Shown one piece after another: positions 7,542 to 13,640 of a stretch of DNA of 19,813 nt. The position numbers and the translations under genes were made by a program. How positions within the stretch are numbered: the first letter of the stretch is position 1; every line of letters starts with the position of its first letter. The notes below the pieces were generated by a model. That model searched no databases, had not been told where the DNA came from, and was given only the letters and a program-made list of their open reading frames with translations. This stretch comes from Chitinophaga pinensis (GTDB taxonomy: Bacteria; Planctomycetota; Phycisphaerae; Phycisphaerales; SM1A02): positions 1 to 19,813 of the forward strand of contig CALQCP020000016.1 in the NCBI GenBank assembly GCA_943329105.2, read 5' to 3'.

Positions 7542-8488
7542 GGCTTCGCAGTAGCAACGCCCACGGAAGCGGTGATATCCACATAAGTGGAGTGACCCAC
7601 AGTGACCGGGGTGGCAGAGATGCACGCGCGCAAGCGATCGCCGACCGCCTGCGCCGATTGTTCGTCACAGTCCGGAAGGACCACTGCAAATTCTTCGCCA
7701 CCGTACCGAGTCACCGAATCGACCGGTCGAGCAGCGGCGCGAAGCCTTCGTGCCACCTCCGCGAGCGCCAGGTCCCCAGCACCGTGGCCGTACAAGTCAT
7801 TGATTTTCTTGAAGTGATCAATGTCCAACATGGCCACTGAAATCGGTCGTCCGTTGGCAGAAGCTTGCACAAATTCGTGCTCGAGGATGCTGTCAAGACC
7901 ACTGCGATTCCAAACGCTGGTGAGGTCATCCATGATTGCTCGCCGCTGCGCTTCACCAAGTTCCGTGATCATGGAGTTCTGTGATGCCGTCAAATGACGC
8001 CGATGGAATTCATCTTCCACAATTGACGCGAGGTCACGCAGGAAGCCAATATCGACCGCCAAATGGTGCCGCGGTTCGATGTCCATCACACTCAACGAGC
8101 CAATTTTTGCGCCATTCGGCGAGCGAATGGCGGTACCGGCGTAGAAGCGCGCGTACGGCGTATTGACAACCATCGCGCAGTGAGCAAAGCGCGGATCAGC
8201 CAATGCGTCGGGGATAAGCAGTGTGCCGTCGTGATCCATCACCCAGTTTGAAAACGTATCACTGCGCGGCAGTTCGCTGATCACTGTGCCCACGCGTGAT
8301 TTGAACCACACTCGCTGATCGCCCACGACCGAGAGGGTGGCAATGGGCGTTGCAAAGACGCGCGCAGCGAGGCGGGTCAGTCGGTCGAAGCACTCCTCGG
8401 CGGGCGTGTAAGTGACTGCCAGCCGCTTGATGGCCGCGAGGCGTTGTTGCTCTGTAATGGTGTCCGATCGGCGGGCGTTCTGTGGCAT
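7517..8488 (-). CDS. GAF-GGDEF diguanylate cyclase, C-terminus frameshifted
   Basis: A predicted cytoplasmic enzyme making cyclic di-GMP from two GTP. As read here it is 323 aa. A GAF sensor domain covers about 25-165 (ATLSVVGDQRVWFKS, SNWVMDHDGTLLIPDA, GSLSVMDIEPR). A short helix leads to a GGDEF domain at about 190-323 (MDDLTSVWNRSGL, LDIDHFKKINDLYGHGAGD). The active site is GGEEF at 263-267. The inhibitory site RPVD (254-257) is intact, so product feedback is expected. The frame goes wrong after SVGVATAKP and stops at 7517; the missing last 36 residues are in the next frame down to 7431. Loss of that helix could impair folding. No membrane segments are seen. It is the first gene of the cluster with gatB, hpt and the PH gene. 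The start is the ATG at 8488. Confidence 0.85.
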   Translation of the reverse strand: MPQNARRSDTITEQQRLAAIKRLAVTYTPAEECFDRLTRLAARVFATPIATLSVVGDQRVWFKSRVGTVISELPRSDTFSNWVMDHDGTLLIPDALADPRFAHCAMVVNTPYARFYAGTAIRSPNGAKIGSLSVMDIEPRHHLAVDIGFLRDLASIVEDEFHRRHLTASQNSMITELGEAQRRAIMDDLTSVWNRSGLDSILEHEFVQASANGRPISVAMLDIDHFKKINDLYGHGAGDLALAEVARRLRAAARPVDSVTRYGGEEFAVVLPDCDEQSAQAVGDRLRACISATPVTVGHSTYVDITASVGVATAKPKRTSACY

Positions 8489-8605
8489 TGGTGAGGTTCG
8501 AAAGTGGTTCCAAAGAAGGAAAGAGTGGTATTAATAGAGGGACTATGCAAGTGAAGATTCCATAAATTACGTATTGTTGGAAGAATTGGCATTTGGGGGT
8601 CTGTA
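8489..8605. other. AT-rich leader region upstream of the GGDEF cluster
   Basis: About 117 bases without a gene, clearly richer in A/T than the flanks, between the GGDEF start and the GC-rich repeats. It is the expected promoter region of the minus-strand cluster. The only pair I could find with acceptable spacing is TTCACT (8550-8555) and TAATAC (8528-8533), 16 bases apart on the minus strand, which is a weak match. No riboswitch-like fold was recognised. Confidence 0.4.
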
Positions 8606-8755
8606 GCGCCCCTCTTTGCGCCAAAGCCCAGGCGGCCGCGACTGCGGACGCCGCGGACCGGGCCCCGCCCGGGACGCACCGTGGCCATGAAGCGAGACAG
8701 CGCGCCGCCTTTGAGGCGCCGCGCTGTTCGAGCGTAAAGGCCGCGGTGGGATTTG
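8606..8755 (-). repeat. Tandem unit A carrying a copy of the tRNA-Cys 3' end
   Basis: First (tRNA-distal) of two near-identical, very GC-rich units. The well-aligned part is 8618-8755 and matches 8764-8898. Exact shared blocks include 8618-8641, the 52 bases at 8644-8695, and the last 26 bases (8730-8755). The last block contains the acceptor 3' strand, the discriminator and half of the T-arm of the neighbouring tRNA-Cys. Inside are a long hairpin (8699-8724 region) and a second one (CCGGGC-CCC-GCCCGG, about 8658-8672). Open reading frames across it on both strands are judged spurious. Confidence 0.85.
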
Positions 8756-8898
8756 CGCCCCGGGCGCCAAAGCCCAGGCGGCCGCGAACGCGGACGCCGC
8801 GGACCGGGCCCCGCCCGGGACGCACCGTGGCCATGAAGCGAAGCAGCGCGCCGCCGAAGGCGCCGCGCTGCTGAGCGTAAAGGCCGCGGTGGGATTTG
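8756..8898 (-). repeat. Tandem unit B, adjoining and overlapping tRNA-Cys
   Basis: Second (tRNA-proximal) unit; the aligned part is 8764-8898. Its last 18 bases (8881-8898) are the real 3' end of tRNA-Cys, so the unit is the natural 3' flank of the tRNA and unit A looks like a duplicate of it. It differs from unit A mainly at the loop and outer stem of the long hairpin (about 8838-8871). The 8 bases between the aligned parts (8756-8763) also resemble the run-in to unit A (8606-8617). Confidence 0.85.
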
Positions 8899-8954
8899 AA
8901 CCCACGAATAACGGATTTGCAATCCGTCCCCTTAGGCCACTTGGGTACGCGGCC
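8881..8954 (-). tRNA. tRNA-Cys (GCA anticodon)
   Basis: A complete 74-base cloverleaf on the minus strand. The acceptor strand GGCCGCG (8948-8954) pairs fully with CGCGGCC (8882-8888), and the discriminator base is U (8881), as expected for cysteine. The anticodon stem ACGGA/TCCGT holds the loop TTGCAAA with anticodon GCA (plus-strand tgc, 8918-8920). The T-arm is GTGGG-TTCAAAT-CCCAC. CCA is not encoded; the 3' flank is TTTACG. The last 18 bases lie within a tandem repeat unit and are copied about 143 bases downstream. Confidence 0.96.
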
Positions 8955-8963
8955 GGCCGAAGT

Positions 8964-8995
8964 CGTATAGTGGCACAGCACTCGCTCCGCGTCAA
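8964..8995 (-). promoter_or_regulatory. Candidate tRNA-Cys promoter
   Basis: On the minus strand, TTGACG (8990-8995) is followed by CACTATACG. Taking CACTAT (8967-8972) as the -10 gives 17-base spacing; taking TATACG (8964-8969) gives a better hexamer but 20-base spacing. Either places the transcript start just before the tRNA 5' end at 8954. Confidence 0.55.
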
Positions 8996-9054
8996 CGCAA
9001 ACAGCGATCCGCACCACCAAGATTGCAACGAATCACCCACTTCTACCCCTTCGG

Positions 9055-10146
9055 ATGATCCGAAAGACCCCAAACCTCGCCTCCGCCCTGCTTATCGCCC
9101 TTGCGGTGAGCCCCTGCGCCGCCCAAGTCGGCAGCGGGCAATCGAGCCCGTTCGGTCGCAACGGCATGATGCCGACCACGGCAGCGCCGCAAAGCACCGC
9201 CAGCCCCGAGCTCCTGAAGCGGTCCAAGACCGAAACCCCGCGCGTACAGTCCGAGGCGCCCGTCCTGAGCGAAGGAACCTTCCTCGCCAGCGTCAAAGGC
9301 TTCTTCGCACCGTCGCTGCGTGAGCCCGGCCTGTTGACCTTCCGCCTCAATGACCGCATGGTGACCAGCGCGCCGCGATCGCTCTTTGTGATGCCATGCG
9401 ATCACGCCGATGATGTGAAAGCCATACTCGACGATCCGCGCGTCGATTCACCGACCCTCTTTGAAGTCACTGGCTCCATCTACGAATGTGATGACCGTTC
9501 CTATCTGCTTCCAGTAGCAGTCGTGGCGCTGCGTGCACCACCGGCGCCCGGCATGCTGGCACGGATCGCTCCCGCAGAACTTCGCCGTGCGGCCGTACAA
9601 GCAGAAGGCCCGCGTCCACCGCGGATTGATGCCTATGCAGATCTTGCCTCTGCGGAACTTGCTGCAACGCCCACCCGACACGCGCCGGTTGATCGACGTT
9701 CGCATGAACCGAACACCGCCATCTTCGCTGGCCTTGATGATGGCTTTGCGGATTCGCTGGAGCGATCGCTTGATGCCGGTATCGCTGCAAGTGGCATGGG
9801 TATTGCCGTGAAGCGCGATATCGTGCTGTACGACCGCAGCCTGTTACTGCCCCCCGCAACACGCTTTCAGGAACGCCGTGCGTCCGTACTGCGTGATCCA
9901 GTCACCGGCGTGTGGCGGGCGCGGCTTGATACAGCACGCGCGGGCACTGGAGCGCATGACGGCGCAGAAGTCTCCATGGAAGTGCTACCCACCAAAGCAC
10001 TGCACAAACTGGAGAAGTTGATTCGGCAACGCCCGATCGGCACCACCTGGCTACTGAGTGGCGAAGTGGTTGTTTCCAAGGAGCGCAGTTACTTGCTCCT
10101 CACGCGCGCGATCGAAAGTCCGATCCACAAATTCATGTCGCCGTAA
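9055..10146 (+). CDS. Secreted protein of unknown function with two similar modules
   Basis: A 363-aa protein I do not recognise. Residues 1-23 form a signal peptide (MIRKTPNLASALLIALAVSP, then CAAQ). A low-complexity Ser/Thr/Pro-rich stretch follows to about 60. Two regions resemble each other: about 88-160 (LREPGLLTFRL ... LFEVTGSIYECDDRSYLLPV) and about 282-357 (LRDPVTGVWRARL ... WLLSGEVVVSKERSYLLLT). Both show xLRxP, a run like S..V.P near the middle, an acidic/basic helix, and a closing (V/S)G-x-(I/V)...RSYLL strand. This is best explained by an internal duplication of a beta-rich module, with a charged linker between. It begins 100 bases from the divergent tRNA-Cys and its stop overlaps a possible upstream start of the cyclophilin gene. 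No ribosome binding site is visible. It is probably periplasmic or envelope-associated. Confidence 0.8.
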   Translation: MIRKTPNLASALLIALAVSPCAAQVGSGQSSPFGRNGMMPTTAAPQSTASPELLKRSKTETPRVQSEAPVLSEGTFLASVKGFFAPSLREPGLLTFRLNDRMVTSAPRSLFVMPCDHADDVKAILDDPRVDSPTLFEVTGSIYECDDRSYLLPVAVVALRAPPAPGMLARIAPAELRRAAVQAEGPRPPRIDAYADLASAELAATPTRHAPVDRRSHEPNTAIFAGLDDGFADSLERSLDAGIAASGMGIAVKRDIVLYDRSLLLPPATRFQERRASVLRDPVTGVWRARLDTARAGTGAHDGAEVSMEVLPTKALHKLEKLIRQRPIGTTWLLSGEVVVSKERSYLLLTRAIESPIHKFMSP

Positions 10147-10208
10147 TGGTGCCCTGCCCCGCGCATGACGCGCGCCGCAGCGGCAGTCCCGTTACGCTTG
10201 GCGCCATC

Positions 10209-10676
10209 ATGGCAACCAAGAAGTACCCCACCGCGACAATCGAGACTGAACACGGCACCATTGAGCTGGAGCTTTGGGACGACGTTGCGCCCCACCATGT
10301 GGCAAACTTCCAGAAACTTTCCAAGCAAGGTTTTTACTTGGGCACTGGCTTTCACCGCATCATTCCTGGCTTCATGATGCAGGGCGGCTGCCCAAAGGGT
10401 GATGGCACGGGCGGACCGGAGTGGAAACTCATCGCAGAGTTCAACGATCGTCCGCACGAGAAGGGCGTCGTCTCCATGGCGCGCTCCGTTCATGAAGATT
10501 CTGCAGGCAGCCAGTTCTTCATTTGCCTCGACCGCGCGCCGCATCTGGATGGAAAGTACACGGCATTCGGCAAGGTCACCAAGGGCATAGAAGTTGTTGA
10601 CGCCATCGCCGCTGTTGAGTGTGCGAATGATCGCCCGGTCAATGGCATTCCAAAGATACTAAAGGTCACTGCGTAA
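10209..10676 (+). CDS. Cyclophilin-type peptidyl-prolyl cis-trans isomerase
   Basis: A single-domain cyclophilin catalysing cis-trans isomerisation of Xaa-Pro bonds. From the ATG at 10209 it is 155 aa, typical of compact bacterial cyclophilins. The family motifs are clear: GFYLGTGFHRIIPGFMMQGG with the catalytic Arg in FHR, the GSQFFICLDRAPHLDGKYTA segment that lines the active site, and FGKVTKGIEVVDAI. No signal peptide is present, so it is expected in the cytoplasm. An ATG at 10146, one base overlapping the preceding stop (TAATG), is in the same frame. It would add 21 residues that do not look like part of the domain, so 10209 was chosen. It may be co-transcribed with the unknown secreted protein upstream. 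Confidence 0.92.
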   Translation: MATKKYPTATIETEHGTIELELWDDVAPHHVANFQKLSKQGFYLGTGFHRIIPGFMMQGGCPKGDGTGGPEWKLIAEFNDRPHEKGVVSMARSVHEDSAGSQFFICLDRAPHLDGKYTAFGKVTKGIEVVDAIAAVECANDRPVNGIPKILKVTA

Positions 10677-10701
10677 ATCTTGAATCAGGGAGCGGCGCAG
10701 C

Positions 10702-10733
10702 GCCGTGCCCGTGCATGATTCATGCATCACGGC
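10702..10733. terminator. Interrupted hairpin between convergent genes
   Basis: GCCGTG (10702-10707) pairs with CACGGC (10728-10733) and encloses TGCATG-ATT-CATGCA (10712-10726), giving two 6-bp stems with a small asymmetric internal loop. It sits between the cyclophilin stop and the stop of the convergent DNRLRE gene, which it slightly overlaps. There is no clear U-tract, so it is a plausible bidirectional terminator only. Confidence 0.35.
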
Positions 10734-11590
10734 TGCCAATTGGATAACAGCATTCCAATGTCACCGCCCTCAACAATTCCATTGCGATTCAAGTCCGCTG
10801 GCCCGGTTCCGCCCCATGCCGCAAGCAGAATGCCTAGGTCCACGCCGTTGATCTTGCCATCGCCGTTTAAATCGCCGGGCGCTGCTGATGCAAGCGTGTA
10901 GGCCACGGTGATTGTTGGATGGTGGGTGATGTCGGAACTTTCCCGTGAATCGAAGCGCTTTGCCGTTTCCAGCGTTGCTTCATTCCCCACCATCACCCAG
11001 CCGTAGTTGACGGCGGGCGTGTCGAGCCATGCTTGAACATCCGCGACTAAGGCAGGGACGGTGGCCCAGGTGTAGAAGCCCACGGCGTTCACACTCTTGG
11101 TGGCACTGGCGGTGGGAACAAATACCCCGCCCGGAACAGCCCACGTTGACGTTGGCCAGAAGTTGTATGCCCACGTGGCGTCGTTCACTTCTGGACTGGT
11201 GCCGCCGCCGCCGAACGCAAAGCTGGTTCCCTCGCCCCACGGAGCAAGCATGCGATGCAACTTGCAGTCGTTCGCGCCGGAACTGGTCTGACTCATGTAC
11301 GCCTTGTAGCTCACCGAAAGAATGGTGGAGCCAGCAGGAATGGATGAGAGGTCAAAGCGCACCACTGCGCGACGCAATGTGCCGGATCCATTCACGCCCA
11401 CTCGACCGCAATAGATGTTGTAAGCGGCACCCAATGCGTATTGCAGACCGTCGTTGGGTTCAATCAGCGTGACGTCAGCTACTGATCGCAGCACTGCTGT
11501 CTCAGCGAAGACTGTTGATGCACAGTGGGCAGCGCACGCCACTGCCAGCGCGGCGAGTCCAACATGATGACGGGAAGGATGCGGAACCAT
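10727..11590 (-). CDS. Secreted DNRLRE-domain protein with C-terminal dockerin-like tag
   Basis: A 287-aa exported protein. Residues 1-29 are a signal peptide (GLAALAVACAAHCASTVFAE). Residues about 31-230 match the DNRLRE type of beta-sandwich: repeat-free, with RFDLSSIPAGSTILSVSYKA, CKLHRMLAPWGEGTSF, a Trp-rich middle (NDATWAYNFWPTSTW) and a final DITHHPTITVAYTL strand. Domains of this kind are usually non-catalytic extracellular structural or carbohydrate-associated modules. Residues about 237-287 are two calcium loops (DLNGDGKINGVD and DLNRNGIVEGGD), each followed by LLxxW, nearly identical to the tag on the neighbouring nuclease-like protein. That gene lies upstream in the same orientation with a 54-base gap, so the two are likely co-transcribed. 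The start is the ATG at 11590; no ribosome binding site was recognised. Confidence 0.8.
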   Translation of the reverse strand: MVPHPSRHHVGLAALAVACAAHCASTVFAETAVLRSVADVTLIEPNDGLQYALGAAYNIYCGRVGVNGSGTLRRAVVRFDLSSIPAGSTILSVSYKAYMSQTSSGANDCKLHRMLAPWGEGTSFAFGGGGTSPEVNDATWAYNFWPTSTWAVPGGVFVPTASATKSVNAVGFYTWATVPALVADVQAWLDTPAVNYGWVMVGNEATLETAKRFDSRESSDITHHPTITVAYTLASAAPGDLNGDGKINGVDLGILLAAWGGTGPADLNRNGIVEGGDIGMLLSNWQP

Positions 11591-11644
11591 GGAGTCAGGA
11601 AGTGTGCATTCAGTGATGGCGCAGGCGAGGGATACTTGTGCGAA

Positions 11645-13510
11645 TCAGCCCCAATTGGTAAGCAGACGGGCCAAATCGCCGCCACCAACGATGCCGTCCT
11701 GATCCAAGTCAGCGGGGCCGGATCCGCCCCAAGCGGCGAGCAGTATTCCAAGGTCCGGACCGTTCACCACGCCGTCGCCATTGAGGTCGGCTGGATTACC
11801 GCCGCCGATGGTGGCGCTGAGCGAAGCAACAATCTGCGCCGCTGCGGCACCGGGAACATTTTCATCGCTGACTTGGATGGTGGCGTTGGCGGTATAGACA
11901 CCGGGAGTCAAGCCGGTTGGATTGAAGCGAACGCGAACGCTTCCTGCCGTTGCGCCGATGCCTGTGGTGGCACCACTGACATACGAGAATGGTCCCGTCG
12001 GAATCTGCACCGAGTCAATATCGAGGGTCGCCTGATCGGCGGTGAAACCGAAGTTTGCAACCGCGATCAATTCATCGACCGCTGGACCAGCAACCGTGGC
12101 AATCATGGGAATGGTGACCGTGTTGGCATCAGCGGTGGTCGAGAACGAAGCATTGCTCACCCGCAACACTTGCACGCTCACCGGCAGCGCGATACTGGGG
12201 TTCTGAACTGCTTCATTGCTACTGGTCACCGTGGCAGTGCCAGTGCGCAGGCCAACCGTCGAAGTGATGACCGGGACGTTCACCGTGGTGTACGAAGGCG
12301 TCAGCGCCGCGCTTCCGGAGAGAGCGCCGGAAAGCACTCCGGTACCGGTGACGGTGTAGTCAAGCGCGTCGACCCCGATGACATTGTCGCCAGGCGCATC
12401 GTTAGCGACGCGCACCTGCGCGACAACAGCGGTGGCGCCTTGCATGACACGCGCGGGCACAGTGCCGAGCACTGCGGTGTTCCATGCGGGCACTTGGAAA
12501 TCTGCGAGCACGGGCATGTGGTCGGCAGCGGCAAAGAGGTTTGCGGCAAGCGTATTGGAGCGCGCCGAGTCGCCAGGAAAGTACGAATTTGCCCCGCCAT
12601 TGATCGCTAAGTTGTAGTGATTGCCGTCATTACCCACACAACGGTAACTACCGGGAATGAAGGCGATGCCGTTGCCGTCCATCATTTGCGTGGTGGGAAG
12701 CATGAAGTCAAAGCGATCGTCAACTCCACCACCGATGAGGCCGTTCGCAAGAATGTCGCGCGGGCTCTGTGTGTGCTTCCACGCATTGGTCGCGCCGGTC
12801 CAGTTGGCGGTACCGAGTGGATCGACTGCAGCACCGTTACCCGCCGCCACGAACGCTGCGTAGCCGCTCTCGGTGTTGGTGTAGAAGTTCATGTCGCCGC
12901 AGTACAGCGCGCGGACGCCAGCACCCAGCGCATCGCAATTGGAGCGCAGTAACTGCACGCCAGCGAGTCGGGAATCAACGTTGGTGGTGCCAGTGGAAGC
13001 CTTCAAGTGCGATCCGTACACGTAGAAGCGCGCAGCGGTTGATGTGTAGCCGTTCAACTGAAAGAGCCAGCGATCGGAATTTCGACTTCCACCAGTTGCC
13101 AAGTCCACGTGCCCGGATGGAATTTCGGTCATCAAGTCTGTTCGATAAATCACTGCCTCAGCGCCGCTCACTCCGTCTTCGCCGGTGCCTGTGTAGGTGG
13201 CAAGCGCATAGGTGTAACCCGCCGGCGCGGATTGATTCACCATGGCCAAGAGAGGCACCGGATCGGATGTGTGCACTTCGGAGAACTGAAAGAGTGCCAC
13301 GGGCGCCGAGTAACCAGCCACGTTATCTGTGTGACATGACGCGATCACCGCCTTGAGTGCCACCTGATCACCCGCAAGACCAGTGATGTTGTAAACCACC
13401 ACACGCAGTTGTGCGTTGGCTTGCGAGGCAACCGCCAACATGCCACCAACAACACAGGTGACCATCCAACGGGAGAAGCGTCCGAGAACGGGATCGGTGG
13501 TGTGGGGCAT
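11645..13510 (-). CDS. Secreted endonuclease/exonuclease/phosphatase-family protein with dockerin-like tag
   Basis: A 621-aa exported protein. The signal peptide ends near residue 34 (MLAVASQANAQ). Residues about 35-345 are an endonuclease/exonuclease/phosphatase (DNase I-like) domain. The strand RVVVYNITG opens it. SHLKAST, GDMN (205-208), DDRFDFML and the C-terminal ADHMPV with Asp330-His331 correspond to the family's metal and catalytic motifs. The initial Asn-then-Glu pair is less obvious (FQFSEVH). Residues about 350-560 are Ig-like beta repeats. Residues about 570-621 hold the calcium-loop pair (DLNGDGVVNGPD, DLDQDGIVGGGD) with LLxxWG. It may degrade extracellular nucleic acid or phosphoesters; the substrate cannot be told. 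The frame stays open to 13849, but that part is antisense to the M16 gene. The ATG at 13510 directly precedes the signal peptide. Confidence 0.82.
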   Translation of the reverse strand: MPHTTDPVLGRFSRWMVTCVVGGMLAVASQANAQLRVVVYNITGLAGDQVALKAVIASCHTDNVAGYSAPVALFQFSEVHTSDPVPLLAMVNQSAPAGYTYALATYTGTGEDGVSGAEAVIYRTDLMTEIPSGHVDLATGGSRNSDRWLFQLNGYTSTAARFYVYGSHLKASTGTTNVDSRLAGVQLLRSNCDALGAGVRALYCGDMNFYTNTESGYAAFVAAGNGAAVDPLGTANWTGATNAWKHTQSPRDILANGLIGGGVDDRFDFMLPTTQMMDGNGIAFIPGSYRCVGNDGNHYNLAINGGANSYFPGDSARSNTLAANLFAAADHMPVLADFQVPAWNTAVLGTVPARVMQGATAVVAQVRVANDAPGDNVIGVDALDYTVTGTGVLSGALSGSAALTPSYTTVNVPVITSTVGLRTGTATVTSSNEAVQNPSIALPVSVQVLRVSNASFSTTADANTVTIPMIATVAGPAVDELIAVANFGFTADQATLDIDSVQIPTGPFSYVSGATTGIGATAGSVRVRFNPTGLTPGVYTANATIQVSDENVPGAAAAQIVASLSATIGGGNPADLNGDGVVNGPDLGILLAAWGGSGPADLDQDGIVGGGDLARLLTNWG

Positions 13511-13517
13511 ATAGGGA

Positions 13518-13545
13518 ACAATATCCCCGAAGACGCCCAATTCAA
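13518..13545 (-). promoter_or_regulatory. Candidate promoter of the nuclease-dockerin gene
   Basis: On the minus strand, TTGAAT (13540-13545) and TATTGT (13518-13523) are 16 bases apart. Transcription would begin at or next to the ATG at 13510, implying a leaderless or nearly leaderless mRNA, which would fit the lack of a ribosome binding site. Confidence 0.3.
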
Positions 13546-13640
13546 TACCCCACTTGGTCGGATTAGCCGCAGTACCCTGCGCAACCCCGGATTTGTGGTC
13601 CCGGAACCACGCCAGACACCTCACCGCAACGGAGAAATGC

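Noticed and set aside
7517..7545. Programmed -1 ribosomal frameshift in the GGDEF gene
   Set aside because: The site (CCAAAAC) allows re-pairing of AAA but is not a canonical slippery heptamer and I see no clear downstream stimulatory fold; a mutation or sequencing error is more likely.
8606..8898. CRISPR array or integron cassette array
   Set aside because: Only two units, about 140 bp each, with no short repeat-spacer pattern, no cas or integrase gene, and no attC-like layout.
8730..8898. Boundaries of an integrated element (attL/attR)
   Set aside because: The tRNA 3' end copies are only about 143 bases apart with no recombinase or cargo between them, so I report a repeat and keep integration only as one explanation.
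8259..9020. Long minus-strand open frames crossing tRNA-Cys and the GC-rich repeats (also a plus-strand frame at 8593-8874)
   Set aside because: They translate the tRNA and the tandem repeats; the PKWPKGTDCKSV-type wording is the familiar false translation of a tRNA gene. High GC removes stop codons, so the frames stay open by chance.
11525..12610. 361-codon plus-strand open frame
   Set aside because: Antisense to the nuclease-dockerin gene; its translation matches no family and reads like a reversed Thr/Gly/Ala-rich protein.
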